A stretch of 64,000 bases of DNA from the NCBI RefSeq assembly GCF_037963765.1, contig NZ_CP150166.1, forward strand, positions 780,001-844,000. The letters are read 5' to 3'. This DNA comes from Sporosarcina sp. FSL W8-0480. GTDB taxonomy: Bacteria; Bacillota; Bacilli; Bacillales_A; Planococcaceae. Shown piece by piece: positions 8,169-16,722 of this stretch (position 1 is its first letter; each line of letters starts with the position of its first letter). A program made the position numbers and the translations under genes. The notes beneath the pieces were generated by a model. It made no database searches and had not been told where the DNA came from. It was given only the letters and a program-made list of their open reading frames with translations.

Positions 8169-9869
8169 TTGGAATTGAGAATGACAGTCGGAAAGAAGTT
8201 ATGGCTTGGATTTTTAGCAATACTATCAATCGTTCTCTTTGTAGGGGCGTCTGGCCTCTGGGCCCTATATAAATTGAATGCAGAATACCGTTATTTAATT
8301 GACGACAAAATAAAAAACGTCATCGCCATGGAACAACTATTGTCAGCCCAACATGCGGATGCAAAAAACATCCGTGGCTACATCATTTACCAAGAGCAAA
8401 CATACGTGGAACAACGAACAGAAATTATGGAATCCATTAAGGGACATATAAAAGAGTTGGACAAAGCATTACATACTCCATCCGCCCATGAAATGATGAA
8501 AAACGTGAAGGAGACATCTAAGAGCGCGGAACAAATTAGTGAACTCATCATCCGAGATGTTCACTCGGGGAATATGGAAAGCGCTATGAACTTGGCAAAG
8601 GAAGTATCCTACTACCAGGAGAAGGTTTCGGCCAATCTTCAACAGCTGATTCACCAGCAAGAATCTGAAAAGAAAAATACTGAAGAGCAGCTACAAACCG
8701 TGTTGAAGTGGATATATGTAAGTATTGTAGGCTTGATCGGTGTTGCAGTCATAACAAGTATCATCATAGCCCGAATCATTAGCAATAGCATCGCTCGACC
8801 GGTACGAAATATGACTGCGTCTCTTGCACAACTCGCAAACGGAGATTTTACTTCCGGGCCGATTTTAGTCCACAACAAAGATGAAATAGGGGATATGGCT
8901 ATCGCACTTAATGGGATGACGGATGACTTGAGGGGAATTCTGAAGACTGTCAAAGACTCTGCTATTCTGCTTGCTAACCATGCGGAGGAATTATCCGCAA
9001 GCTCGGAGGAAAGCTTAGCCGCCTCGAAAACAGTTGCAGAAATAACGGAGCGGAATTTGATTGCGAGTGATGAACAGGTCGGAAAAGTGAATGATTCCAC
9101 TCGTTCTTTGAATGAAATGCTAAAAGGGATTGACCATATTAGCAACGATAATGAAAAGATGCAACATGCTTCAACGGAAGTTGCTGGCCACGTTTTAGAT
9201 GGGGCTTCAAAGATGAAAGATTTAACAAGCCAAATGGCGGAAATTAGTTCCTCCATTCAGAGGTCATCCAACACAATCGGTCAACTAGCGACCCAATCGG
9301 AAAAAATCCGCGAAGTGACGACTGTTATAACAAAGATGGCAGAGCAGACAAACCTATTAGCGTTGAATGCGGCAATTGAAGCCGCACGAGCGGGTGAACA
9401 TGGTAAAGGGTTTGCTGTTGTAGCCAATGAGGTGCGCCATCTTGCGGATCAATCGAAACAGTCAGCAGCAGATATTGGGAGATTAATCGATGAGATAGTG
9501 CATAGTGTTGAAAGAACGATTGTAACTGCAGAAGAAGGCTATTTATTTGTTGCGAAAGGAAGGGAACTGTCGGAAAGAACGGGGTATGTGTTTCAGCAGA
9601 TTGAAAGTGCAACAGGAATGATGAACGGTGCAATGAATGCTGTCTCCACAACTATTAAAGAAGTGCGGTCCATGACGGATATCATATCGGCTGAATCGAT
9701 AGATGTACAAAACCTTGCATTGCAAACACTAACGGAAGCCCAATCGGCAAGCGCAGCAACAGAAGAACAGCTATCCGCAAATTCGGAGATATCTATGAAC
9801 GCGCAGGCGTTAGCTATACTGGCGGAACGTCTTCTGAGGGATGTGAATCGATTTAAGATAGCTGAGTAG
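8169..9869 (+). CDS. Methyl-accepting chemotaxis protein
   Basis: A chemoreceptor of 566 aa. In order: a membrane segment (about residues 12-32), an extracellular four-helix-bundle sensor (35-180), a second membrane segment (188-210), a HAMP domain (211-265) and a cytoplasmic signalling coiled coil. The hairpin tip [19 protein letters not shown] is intact. The start is probably the TTG at 8169, 4 nt after AAGGGG; an ATG at 8181 is the alternative. The C-terminus lacks a CheR-tethering pentapeptide. No che genes are in the window, so it acts on a distant array. The ligand is unknown. Confidence 0.92.
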   Translation: MELRMTVGKKLWLGFLAILSIVLFVGASGLWALYKLNAEYRYLIDDKIKNVIAMEQLLSAQHADAKNIRGYIIYQEQTYVEQRTEIMESIKGHIKELDKALHTPSAHEMMKNVKETSKSAEQISELIIRDVHSGNMESAMNLAKEVSYYQEKVSANLQQLIHQQESEKKNTEEQLQTVLKWIYVSIVGLIGVAVITSIIIARIISNSIARPVRNMTASLAQLANGDFTSGPILVHNKDEIGDMAIALNGMTDDLRGILKTVKDSAILLANHAEELSASSEESLAASKTVAEITERNLIASDEQVGKVNDSTRSLNEMLKGIDHISNDNEKMQHASTEVAGHVLDGASKMKDLTSQMAEISSSIQRSSNTIGQLATQSEKIREVTTVITKMAEQTNLLALNAAIEAARAGEHGKGFAVVANEVRHLADQSKQSAADIGRLIDEIVHSVERTIVTAEEGYLFVAKGRELSERTGYVFQQIESATGMMNGAMNAVSTTIKEVRSMTDIISAESIDVQNLALQTLTEAQSASAATEEQLSANSEISMNAQALAILAERLLRDVNRFKIAE

Positions 9870-9891
9870 TGGATTAAAGGGGGATTGAATA

Positions 9892-10536
9892 ATGAAGGCA
9901 ATTATATTTGATTTTGATGGGACATTGGCGAATACATTACCAATTTGTTATTACGCATTTCAAAGCGTCTTTAAGGAATACGATAATAGAGAAATTACGC
10001 CAAACGAGATTATAGGAATGTTTGGTCCTTCGGAAGTTGGCATTCTTAGAAAGAATCTATTAAGCACTCGTAAAGACGAGGCGATAGAATATTTCTACCA
10101 ACAATACTCAGAGTTTCATATGGACTTAGTAAAAGCTAATCAAGACATACATAAAATGATTTCTATCCTAAAAGGGATGGATATAAAGTTGGGAATTTTC
10201 ACAGGCAAGGCAAAAAGAAGCTTAGACATCTCCTTGGAAAAATTAGATATGGAAGGGTTGTTCGATTGTGTAATCACGGGCGATGATGTATGTAAGCCTA
10301 AACCCGATCCGGAAGGGCTTGTGAAAGCCTTATCGTTACTAAAAGTGGATAATTCTGAAGCGATTTTTGTTGGAGATAGTGATGCGGATATAATTGCTGG
10401 ATTGCAAGCTAATGTATTTACAATTGGTGTACAGTGGCTCCCTGAATATCAAACTGCAGTATTTAGTGAACAACCAAATTTGCTGATGGGTAGCGTGGCG
10501 GAATTTGAGAATTATGTGAAGGGTGAAGTTAAATGA
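9892..10536 (+). CDS. HAD-superfamily hydrolase, phosphoglycolate phosphatase-like
   Basis: A phosphatase of 214 aa. HAD motif I is FDFDGTLAN (nucleophile D7, acid/base D9), motif II is in IFTGKA, motif III is the Lys in CKPKPDPEG, and motif IV is FVGDSDADI. A helical cap follows motif I, as in subclass IA enzymes such as Gph and beta-phosphoglucomutase. The start follows AAAGGGGG. Its stop overlaps the next gene by 4 nt (ATGA), so it is coupled to a Nudix hydrolase. Both would act on phosphorylated small molecules; the substrate is unknown. Confidence 0.85.
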   Translation: MKAIIFDFDGTLANTLPICYYAFQSVFKEYDNREITPNEIIGMFGPSEVGILRKNLLSTRKDEAIEYFYQQYSEFHMDLVKANQDIHKMISILKGMDIKLGIFTGKAKRSLDISLEKLDMEGLFDCVITGDDVCKPKPDPEGLVKALSLLKVDNSEAIFVGDSDADIIAGLQANVFTIGVQWLPEYQTAVFSEQPNLLMGSVAEFENYVKGEVK

Positions 10537-11150
10537 GTACACAATGGTTGAATTGGGCAAAAAGAATTCAGGCATTGTCTCAGTCGGGATTAGCCTTTTC
10601 AAAAGATATTTATGATATAGAGCGTTACGAGGAGTTACGAAAAATTAGTGTTGAGATAATAGCGGAGTATACCAATCTTGATATGAATAAAATTGAAGAC
10701 TTGTTCGCTAATGAAACAGGCTATCAAACTCCGAAAGTAGATGTTCGAGGTGTCGTATTTAAAAATGATCAAATCTTAATGGTGAAAGAGAACATAGATG
10801 ATAAATGGGCTTTGCCGGGTGGATTTTGCGACATAGAACTATCTCCTACTGAGAATGTAGTAAAGGAGATTAAAGAGGAATCCGGATACGATGTAATTCC
10901 AGTAAAAATAATTGCCTTATTAGATAAAAACAAGCACCCTCATCCTCCAGAACCATATCATTACTATAAGATTTTCATCATGTGTGAAATTATTGGAGGA
11001 GGTCCAGCTGTGGGACCGGAAACGAACCAAGTTGAGTTCTTTTCTAAGAACAATTTACCCCCACTCTCTAAAAATCGAAATACCGAGTCCCAAATTATAA
11101 CTATGTTTGAATTCTTATGGAATCCTCATAAGGAAACGGTTTTTGATTGA
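10533..11150 (+). CDS. Nudix hydrolase with N-terminal helical domain
   Basis: A 205-aa protein: a ~65-residue N-terminal helical domain typical of one Nudix subgroup, then the Nudix fold. The Nudix box runs from about G97 to Y119 and keeps the metal-binding EIKEESG core. Two box positions deviate from GX5EX7REUXEEXGU: the first Glu is Leu103 and the Arg is Lys111, with E102 next to it. Relatives with this N-terminal domain cleave ADP-ribose-type or other nucleoside diphosphate compounds. It overlaps the HAD gene by 4 nt. Confidence 0.85.
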   Translation: MSTQWLNWAKRIQALSQSGLAFSKDIYDIERYEELRKISVEIIAEYTNLDMNKIEDLFANETGYQTPKVDVRGVVFKNDQILMVKENIDDKWALPGGFCDIELSPTENVVKEIKEESGYDVIPVKIIALLDKNKHPHPPEPYHYYKIFIMCEIIGGGPAVGPETNQVEFFSKNNLPPLSKNRNTESQIITMFEFLWNPHKETVFD

Positions 11151-11190
11151 TAATTCCACCATTAGTAGAATTATAGTATTCAACCAATAG

Positions 11191-11218
11191 TTGATAGGCG
11201 GTTTGGTAACAATATGCT
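11191..11218 (+). promoter_or_regulatory. Putative promoter of the HTH/LAPF-repeat gene
   Basis: TTGATA and TATGCT are separated by 16 nt, about 50 nt upstream of the start codon. Confidence 0.4.
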
Positions 11219-11267
11219 ACGCTGAAGTTAACAGTGCGCGCTGAAACTTATTGGGGAGGTTGTTTGG

Positions 11268-12362
11268 ATGTTGGATACACGAAAGATTGGAAGTTATATT
11301 TCAAAGCTACGGAAAGAGCGGGATTGGACGCAGATGGAGATGGCGGATCGGTTGAATGTGAGTCATCAGGCCGTTTCTAAATGGGAACGTGGAGAATCGA
11401 TGCCAGATTTAGGGACATTGATGAACATCGGTCAGGAATTTGGAGTGTCGGTGGATGAGTTGATGAATGGGGGTGCCGGGCAGGATGATACGGTATACGT
11501 CCATAATCTTGGTCGGATCATGAAGGGGTTTTCTGAGGAGCGTCGGGAAGAAGTCGCAGAAATGATCAATACGGGCGAAGCGGAAATGGATGAATTAATT
11601 GAAGTAGCGCCTTTATTGAAAGCGAGTGAATTGGCCGCAGTGACGGAGAAGGTAGATAAAAGCCTGTTCAATCAAGATATGATTTTGAGGCTCGCTCCTT
11701 TTGTTGAAACAGAGACGTTGGATCAGCTTGTATTAGAGGCGGCTCAGGAAAGCGTAGAAATTGAGCTTATTGGGAAATTGGCTCCATTTATTAGTAATGA
11801 CGCGTTAGGAAAATTGTTGGACAAGGCTGTTACGGACGGAGTGGATTTTGACGCCGTAGTTCGACTGGCGCCGTTTGTACAAAGGGAGTCATTGGATAGG
11901 CTTGCACTCCAGGCGATGGAGGATGGCATAGGTTTGGATTTGATTGGAAAACTGGCACCTTTTGTTAGTAGAGAAGCATTAGGGAAATTATTAGACAAGG
12001 CAGTTGCGGATAACCTGGATTATGATGCAGTTATCAAGCTTGCTCCGTTTATTGGAAGAGAACGTGTAGATAAATTGATTGAACGGGCTGTAACTGAGGA
12101 TTTGGAATGGACATTTGTCGTTAGATTGGCTCCGTTTTGCAGCCGTTCAATGTTGAATCGATTGGCGGAACAAGTGAAAGAGGGGGAATTGGATTCAAAT
12201 CGCCTAATATCCCTTGCGCCTTTCATCGACAGGGAGGTTTTGAGCAGGATTGTGGATCGGATGGAAATGAGCAAGTTTGAGCCGGAAGCAATTGCGGGAT
12301 TAGCGCCGTTTGTAGATAAAGGGACGTTAAGCAAATGGATTCAAAGATTATTGGTGAAATGA
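11268..12362 (+). CDS. XRE-family HTH protein with nine LAPF helical repeats
   Basis: A 364-aa protein. Residues 8-62 are a Cro/CI-type helix-turn-helix (RKERDWTQMEMADRLNVSHQ, then AVSKWERGESMPDL). From about residue 105 the rest is a run of ~30-residue units, each holding LAPF(V/I)xxxxL followed by a short amphipathic helix. Eight clear copies and one degenerate copy (VAPLL) are seen. The repeats probably form an alpha-solenoid for protein binding. The start follows GGGGAGG by 8 nt. Its target and ligand are unknown. No partner gene is adjacent, but a type I toxin locus lies just downstream. Confidence 0.8.
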   Translation: MLDTRKIGSYISKLRKERDWTQMEMADRLNVSHQAVSKWERGESMPDLGTLMNIGQEFGVSVDELMNGGAGQDDTVYVHNLGRIMKGFSEERREEVAEMINTGEAEMDELIEVAPLLKASELAAVTEKVDKSLFNQDMILRLAPFVETETLDQLVLEAAQESVEIELIGKLAPFISNDALGKLLDKAVTDGVDFDAVVRLAPFVQRESLDRLALQAMEDGIGLDLIGKLAPFVSREALGKLLDKAVADNLDYDAVIKLAPFIGRERVDKLIERAVTEDLEWTFVVRLAPFCSRSMLNRLAEQVKEGELDSNRLISLAPFIDREVLSRIVDRMEMSKFEPEAIAGLAPFVDKGTLSKWIQRLLVK

Positions 12363-12370
12363 AGGAGGAG

Positions 12371-12398
12371 CAGCACTGTACAAACGGTGCTGTTTTTT
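12371..12398 (+). terminator. Rho-independent terminator
   Basis: CAGCAC pairs with GTGCTG and is followed by six T, just after the LAPF-repeat gene. Confidence 0.75.
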
Positions 12399-12425
12399 AT
12401 TGCATTTTACTGAAGTGTGAATTGT

Positions 12426-12456
12426 TTGGTAAGTGAGAACGTGTGTATGGTATAAT
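12426..12456 (+). promoter_or_regulatory. Toxin promoter with extended -10
   Basis: A perfect TATAAT at 12451-12456 is preceded by TGG (extended -10). A weak TTGGTA -35 lies 19 nt upstream. The inferred start is near 12463. Confidence 0.6.
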
Positions 12457-12488
12457 GTGAGAATAATAGCATAGTTTTCAAGGGCGGT

Positions 12489-12543
12489 CAGCATCCTGTA
12501 GTTGTAACAACATTCCAGTCTTCACAGATGGAAGGGGGTGCTG
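12489..12543 (+). promoter_or_regulatory. Ribosome-site sequestering stem in the toxin mRNA
   Basis: CAGCATCC (12489-12496) in the 5' leader can pair over 8 positions, with one G-U, with GGGTGCTG (12536-12543), which holds the toxin ribosome site. Such anti-SD stems keep full-length type I toxin mRNAs untranslated. Confidence 0.5.
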
Positions 12544-12549
12544 TAAGAA

Positions 12550-12639
12550 GTGACTACATTCGAAGCAATAATCGTCATGATTAGTTTTTCTACTCTAATC
12601 GTAGCAGTGATTGCACTAGTATTGTCACAAAAGAAATAA
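12550..12639 (+). CDS. Type I toxin, TxpA/BsrG/holin-like toxin family
   Basis: A 29-aa membrane peptide starting with GTG. It begins MTTFEAIIVMISFSTLIV, followed by a hydrophobic stretch and ends LSQKK. The family pattern is M(S/T)xxE(A/S)xxxMxxF...LI, one membrane helix and a Lys-rich tail, as in TxpA, BsrG and holin-like toxins, which depolarise the membrane or disturb the envelope. GAAGGGGG lies about 10 nt upstream. The leader, terminator and a convergent antisense RNA are all visible, so the locus looks complete. Confidence 0.85.
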   Translation: MTTFEAIIVMISFSTLIVAVIALVLSQKK

Positions 12640-12776
12640 TCCACCCTTGAGTTTTAGCGGACTCGGATGGATTAATTCCTAATGTGACGCTGATCCCCTA
12701 ATGGAAACCATGTCTATTAAAGTTCCGCAATGATGCACCAACATCGTTGCGGTCTTTTTTACTATATCCTATATCT
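12630..12776 (-). ncRNA. Antisense RNA antitoxin of the type I toxin (RatA-like)
   Basis: A minus-strand promoter (TAGACT-17-TATAAT, 12783-12811) would start an RNA near 12776. Read on the minus strand, AATCCATCC pairs with GGGTGGATT, followed by ATTTCTTTT, giving a terminator over the toxin stop codon (12628-12674). The RNA of about 145 nt would overlap the 3' end of the toxin mRNA by about 130 nt, the RatA/txpA layout. Confidence 0.65.
12726..12761 (+). terminator. Terminator of the toxin mRNA
   Basis: CCGCAATGAT pairs with ATCGTTGCGG (one G-U) around a short loop, followed by TCTTTTTT. Confidence 0.8.
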
Positions 12777-12782
12777 ATTGAA

Positions 12783-12811
12783 ATTATAACAAATAGAAAT
12801 CGTAAAGTCTA
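12783..12811 (-). promoter_or_regulatory. Antisense RNA promoter
   Basis: On the minus strand TAGACT and a perfect TATAAT are separated by 17 nt. Confidence 0.6.
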
Positions 12812-12841
12812 TTAATTGAAAATAATTGAAGAGGTGTGTTT

Positions 12842-13381
12842 ATGTTAATTCAACATGGCCGTGTGGCTATTCGAGAATTGATTAATGGCGATAAATTCCT
12901 TTTGGCCAAATGGTTGTCCGATCCCATGGTGTTGCAATTTTATGAGGGACGGGACCGTCCTCTAAATTTGGCACAGGTTGAGGAGGACTTTTACGGTGAA
13001 GCGGACGGTGAGACAAGATGTCTTATATTATACGATGAGAAGCCGATTGGGTATGTGCAATTTTATCCAACTGGGGATGAGGAAAGGCAGATTTATGGAT
13101 ACCTGGATCCGTCGGAAATCATTTACGGGATGGATCAGTTCATCGGGGAACCGGCTTTTTGGAATAAAGGAATTGGAACGCAACTTGTCGAAATGATTGT
13201 TACCTATTTATTGAATGAAGTTAAAGCGGACCGTATTATTATGGATCCACAAACTTGGAACGAGCGGGCGATTCGCTGCTATGAGAAGTGTGGCTTCAGT
13301 AAAGTAAAGCTTTTACCTAAGCATGAATGGCATGAAGGAGAATACCGTGATTGCTGGTTGATTGAGTATGTTAGGAAGTGA
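12842..13381 (+). CDS. GNAT acetyltransferase, aminoglycoside 6'-N-acetyltransferase-like
   Basis: A 179-aa GNAT-fold protein. It has the AAC(6')-type pattern: WLSDPMVLQFYEGRD near the N-terminus, FIGEPAFWNKGIGTQLVEM as the acetyl-CoA loop (motif A), and DPQTWNERAIRCYEKCGF near the C-terminus. Such enzymes transfer acetyl from acetyl-CoA to an amine, in some cases aminoglycosides. Chromosomal copies often lack a known drug substrate, so resistance is not claimed. The start at ATG 12842 follows GAGGTG; a GTG lies 6 nt earlier. The next Nudix gene begins 4 nt after the stop. Confidence 0.8.
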   Translation: MLIQHGRVAIRELINGDKFLLAKWLSDPMVLQFYEGRDRPLNLAQVEEDFYGEADGETRCLILYDEKPIGYVQFYPTGDEERQIYGYLDPSEIIYGMDQFIGEPAFWNKGIGTQLVEMIVTYLLNEVKADRIIMDPQTWNERAIRCYEKCGFSKVKLLPKHEWHEGEYRDCWLIEYVRK

Positions 13382-13385
13382 CATT

Positions 13386-13775
13386 GTGCATCCGAGAAAC
13401 CGGGGATCTGCTGTAATTATTCAAGAAGATAATGTTGCGCTCATTCAGAGGAACCGTGATGGAAAAGAATATTATGTTTTTCCGGGCGGTGGAATTGAGG
13501 ACGGGGAAAGCCCTGAGGAGGCAACTGTCCGTGAAGCATTTGAAGAGTTAGGTGTAGAAATAGAAATTAAGTCGACTATTGGAACTGTTATCTTCAATGG
13601 GACGCAGTATTTTTTTCTTGCAACGATTGTCGGTGGGACATTTGGGACGGGGAAAGGTGAAGAATATGAGGTGCACAGCAATAGAGGGACTTATAAGCCA
13701 ATGTGGATACCAATAGACAAACTTGAAATATTAGATGTTCGCCCAATGGAGATCGTAAAGAAGTTGATTAATTAA
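13386..13775 (+). CDS. Nudix hydrolase
   Basis: A protein of 129 aa with a canonical Nudix box: GGGIEDGESPEEATVREAFE followed by ELGVEI (GX5EX7REUXEEXGU satisfied). It would hydrolyse a nucleoside diphosphate linked to another moiety. The GTG at 13386 is chosen because AGGAAG lies 7 nt upstream; in-frame TTG 13362 and ATG 13368 would overlap the preceding gene and lack a site. It follows the acetyltransferase by 4 nt and precedes a second Nudix gene, so a short operon is likely. Confidence 0.85.
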   Translation: MHPRNRGSAVIIQEDNVALIQRNRDGKEYYVFPGGGIEDGESPEEATVREAFEELGVEIEIKSTIGTVIFNGTQYFFLATIVGGTFGTGKGEEYEVHSNRGTYKPMWIPIDKLEILDVRPMEIVKKLIN

Positions 13776-13808
13776 AGACTAAAGGCTTTGGGAAATGAGG
13801 GATAGAAG

Positions 13809-14327
13809 ATGAAAGGGATATATGTCGATTGGGGTGGGCATAAACTGATGCTCACGTGGATGAGGGATTTGATGCCTGAACGAGAATTGATCACAAGTGT
13901 TCATGCATTTTGTTTTCACGAAGGACAGTTGCTCATGGTTAATTTAAATGATCGTGGTTGGGACTTTCCTGGAGGCCATATCGAGGCGGGGGAAACGGTG
14001 GAATCATGTGTACGCCGAGAAGTTATGGAAGAGGCTTACGTGACGGGTGATTGCACGCTTTTAGGAGCCATTGAAGTAAATCATGAGGAAAATCCATTAT
14101 GGAATCTATCCAGCCCCTATCCAAAAGTGGGCTATCAAGTGTTTTACCGGATGGATATTAAGGAGTTCATGCCGTTTGATGCGGGGTACGAGTCGTCGGA
14201 ACGGATTTTAATTCCGCCGACAGAGGTTGGCGATTATTATAAAGGCTGGCATGAAACGTATGAAGTAATCATGGATGCGTCATTGAGTGTGGGTGAGAAA
14301 CTGGAGAAATTTACTGGGGGACGATGA
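13809..14327 (+). CDS. Nudix hydrolase
   Basis: A 172-aa Nudix protein. The box reads GGHIEAGETVESCVRREVME then EAYVTG, which keeps the E and REVMEE metal ligands but has Ala-Tyr in place of the usual x-Gly-hydrophobic end. An N-terminal ~30 residues precede the fold and a 30-residue tail follows. It may act on modified nucleotides or sugar nucleotides; the substrate is unknown. It lies 33 nt after the previous Nudix gene and overlaps the VOC frame, which suggests co-transcription. Confidence 0.82.
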   Translation: MKGIYVDWGGHKLMLTWMRDLMPERELITSVHAFCFHEGQLLMVNLNDRGWDFPGGHIEAGETVESCVRREVMEEAYVTGDCTLLGAIEVNHEENPLWNLSSPYPKVGYQVFYRMDIKEFMPFDAGYESSERILIPPTEVGDYYKGWHETYEVIMDASLSVGEKLEKFTGGR

Positions 14328-14329
14328 CT

Positions 14330-14680
14330 ATGAAAGTTAAAGGATTTGGTGGGGTTTTTTGGAGAACCGAGGATGTTGCTGCATTGGGAAAATGGTATAA
14401 AGATACTCTTGGTTTATCGATGGAAGAGTGGAATGGTACGATTTTCAAGCCAGACGTTGACAATGAAACAATATTTTCTTTGTTTAAAGAGGATAATGAT
14501 TATTTTCCAAAGAATCAATCCGTAATGTTAAATTTTCAAGTGGAAAATATCGAAGCTTGGTTGGAGCATTTTGAGAAAATCGGAATACCGCTTTTAAAAC
14601 AACCTGAGAAAAGCGAGTTCGGGACATTTGTTTGGATTGCTGATCCGGATGGAAGATGGATTGAACTTTGGGAGAAATAA
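14330..14680 (+). CDS. VOC family (glyoxalase/bleomycin-resistance fold) protein
   Basis: A 116-aa protein with paired beta-alpha-beta-beta-beta modules. Typical features are FWRTEDVAALGKWYKDTLGL near the N-terminus and FVWIADPDGRWIELWE at the C-terminus, where the Glu is a metal ligand in many members. VOC proteins act as dioxygenases, isomerases or drug-binding proteins; which one cannot be told. I prefer ATG 14330, with GGGGG 9 nt upstream; ATG 14324 is only 3 nt from that site. It is last in the Nudix cluster. Confidence 0.8.
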   Translation: MKVKGFGGVFWRTEDVAALGKWYKDTLGLSMEEWNGTIFKPDVDNETIFSLFKEDNDYFPKNQSVMLNFQVENIEAWLEHFEKIGIPLLKQPEKSEFGTFVWIADPDGRWIELWEK

Positions 14681-14797
14681 TTGTGAATGATCATACGAGT
14701 TGAATGAATTTGTTGTCACAATTTCGTCGGTCGACAGACGGTGATTTTGCCATTAACCTAAAGGTAACAGATGTGAAGTTTCCGTGAGGAGGTTGCC

Positions 14798-15187
14798 GTG
14801 GTGAGGCGAATATTGATACCGATACTGCTTGTTGCCGCTGTGTTAATGACGGGTTGTGCGTATGAATATATGGAAGAGGACGGCTATCGGATGGCGGTCA
14901 TCAATGAAGGGTTTCCAGTTCCGAAAAATGCCTATGAGGTGAAACCGGAAGATTGCACGACTGAAATTGCGAAGTCGGCGAAGTACAAGTTGAAGGGTAT
15001 CGGAGACGAAGAGGGTACCCCGCCTGCAGACTATTTGGATGAAATAGAAAGATGGGGTTGGACGGAGCTCGAAGACAAACGGGTCGGCCATGTTCATTAC
15101 TTTGAGAAAAAGGGTAAAATCATGTCGCTTATCATACAGAAAAATGTTTTTGATGTATTTGAGATGAGTGACGATGTTGAGTTGTGA
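14798..15187 (+). CDS. Small lipoprotein of unknown function
   Basis: A 129-aa protein with a lipoprotein signal: basic MVRR, a hydrophobic core, and lipobox LMTGC with the lipidated Cys at residue 20. The mature part is acidic, with a central KPEDCTTEIAKSAKYKLKGI segment. The start is GTG 14798, 5 nt after GAGGAGG. It would be anchored outside the membrane. I do not recognise the family. It stands alone and ends at a strong terminator. Confidence 0.75.
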   Translation: MVRRILIPILLVAAVLMTGCAYEYMEEDGYRMAVINEGFPVPKNAYEVKPEDCTTEIAKSAKYKLKGIGDEEGTPPADYLDEIERWGWTELEDKRVGHVHYFEKKGKIMSLIIQKNVFDVFEMSDDVEL

Positions 15188-15219
15188 TGAAAAATGGCTA
15201 TACAGGATCTATGAGAAAC

Positions 15220-15253
15220 GCCTCCTGGTGAATATTACCGGGAGGCTTTATTA
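15220..15253 (+). terminator. Rho-independent terminator
   Basis: GCCTCCTGG pairs with CCGGGAGGC around a 9-nt loop, then TTTATT. It separates convergent genes. Confidence 0.75.
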
Positions 15254-15259
15254 ACAAGT

Positions 15260-15733
15260 TTACTCAAACAATGCAACTTCCGGATCCTTTCCGACACAAT
15301 GCACAAGCATCGCAAGAAGCTGCCCTCGGTGATGATAGATGTGAGAAGAGATTTCTAACAACCACTCAAACCGCGTATAGGAAACGCCCCAGTAAGAAGT
15401 CATCTTTTGCACTAACTCATCCTCTGTGTATTCGAGATAACGGTTTTCCAATAATGCAAAATTGGACAACAGAGCCTCTTTCATATCAGCTATGGATTGA
15501 AGGGAATTGGACGTATAAAAGGTTCTCATCTCATCCGCTGTTGCTTCATCTGATATAAGTTGGTCTGCTTTACAAATCAACGAAATATGAGCTAACAGCT
15601 GTCTAATGGAAAACTTATTATCTGTAGGTTTCATATCTAAATCAGTCGAATCCAACTTGTCCATTATTTCAATTGTCGACTTTACAGCAATATGGATTTG
15701 ATTTAACGTATTTCTTACATAATAATTATTCAT
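15260..15733 (-). CDS. DinB family protein
   Basis: A 157-aa four-helix-bundle protein of the DinB/YfiT superfamily. The metal-binding His set is visible: His in QLLAHISL (about residue 49) and two in SSHIYHHRGQLLA near residues 130-134. Members are often bacillithiol-dependent transferases or damage-inducible proteins of unknown activity. The start follows GAGGTAGG. It is 9 nt downstream of the toroid-fold gene in the same direction, so the two are probably co-transcribed. Confidence 0.85.
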   Translation of the reverse strand: MNNYYVRNTLNQIHIAVKSTIEIMDKLDSTDLDMKPTDNKFSIRQLLAHISLICKADQLISDEATADEMRTFYTSNSLQSIADMKEALLSNFALLENRYLEYTEDELVQKMTSYWGVSYTRFEWLLEISSHIYHHRGQLLAMLVHCVGKDPEVALFE

Positions 15734-15742
15734 TTACCTACC

Positions 15743-16645
15743 TCACTCAAATGCTTTCAATACCCTCAAATTATCAAGTGTTAGTACGCCGCTCCACTCC
15801 TGCTTTGCGGTTTCCCAAACGTCTTCGAATCGTCCCCATTCCCAAGCCGGTTTCCAGCTGCCATCTTTCGCTTGGGTATTCAGGAGATGCTGAATGTTTG
15901 CTGGGATAATTTCTTTGAACTCATCATACAAGAAAGACTCAGAAGATGGTACGACCTGAAGAGGGAGTAGGCAGTAGCCATGCCATTTTTCTGAGTCAGT
16001 CGTTACGCTTTTTTGTGCCGTCTCGCGAACTTTTACTGAAATCTTCTCAGCTTCTTCAGAAGGTAATTCCCTCATCAATCTCACCAAGCATTGCAACTCG
16101 TGGAAATCGCCAGTTTCTAATTGGTTGATGTAGGAAACCGCGTAGGCAGTTAGTTTTTCCAAAAAGTCCTCTAAAACAAGTCCTTTATAATGGTGCAATA
16201 AACCAGTCATTTCAGCACTCGGGTTTCCCCATGGCCAATCCCCGCCGTAATTCCACCAGATAGCACGTGGTGCCGTTTCCACTTCCTTCGGGACAATTTC
16301 CCATCCCATCTTTTCTTCGTTAAACGTATTCAATACATGTTGAATTGCTTTTTGCACCATCGGTTCCGATTCATCAGCCCCGATACGGATCAGATGCTGT
16401 AGCCCAATTGTCGTCGCCAATGCTGAAGATGCCTCGCACCTGAAATCAGGCTCCAATCCATTACCGAATCCGCCATCTTCATTTTGATAAACCTTCAATT
16501 CTTCCAATACCCGCTCGCGGCTGCCATTTTCAAATTCGAATTCGTAAAGAGCTTTTTCCAAAGGACGGGCTTTTGTTTTTAGAAATGTTATGGCGTGTTG
16601 GTATTGGTCATCTAATAGTCGTTCCAACTGAATCCCTGCTTTCAA
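15743..16645 (-). CDS. Prenyltransferase/squalene-cyclase-like alpha-toroid protein
   Basis: A 300-aa helical protein without a signal peptide. Two QW-like motifs, YQNEDGGFGNGLEPD (about residues 52-66) and TQAKDGSWKPAWEWG (about 258-272), point to the terpenoid cyclase/protein prenyltransferase toroid fold. A DxDD cyclase acid motif is not seen, so cyclase activity is doubtful. Similar proteins in Bacillus are annotated only by fold. It is upstream of a DinB gene in the same direction. Function unknown. Confidence 0.65.
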   Translation of the reverse strand: MKAGIQLERLLDDQYQHAITFLKTKARPLEKALYEFEFENGSRERVLEELKVYQNEDGGFGNGLEPDFRCEASSALATTIGLQHLIRIGADESEPMVQKAIQHVLNTFNEEKMGWEIVPKEVETAPRAIWWNYGGDWPWGNPSAEMTGLLHHYKGLVLEDFLEKLTAYAVSYINQLETGDFHELQCLVRLMRELPSEEAEKISVKVRETAQKSVTTDSEKWHGYCLLPLQVVPSSESFLYDEFKEIIPANIQHLLNTQAKDGSWKPAWEWGRFEDVWETAKQEWSGVLTLDNLRVLKAFE

Positions 16646-16722
16646 ATTAGTCTTATGGACGTATTCGTGATTGGAAATAGGGAATCCTTCAAGGAATAGT
16701 TAAAAAATTGGAGATGATATAG

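Noticed and set aside
8651-9256. A 201-aa minus-strand open frame inside the chemoreceptor gene
   Set aside because: It is a shadow of the chemoreceptor coding sequence, with no site and low-complexity composition.
12842-13381. Drug-resistance gene
   Set aside because: The protein only resembles AAC(6') enzymes; chromosomal relatives often have no drug activity, so resistance is not claimed.
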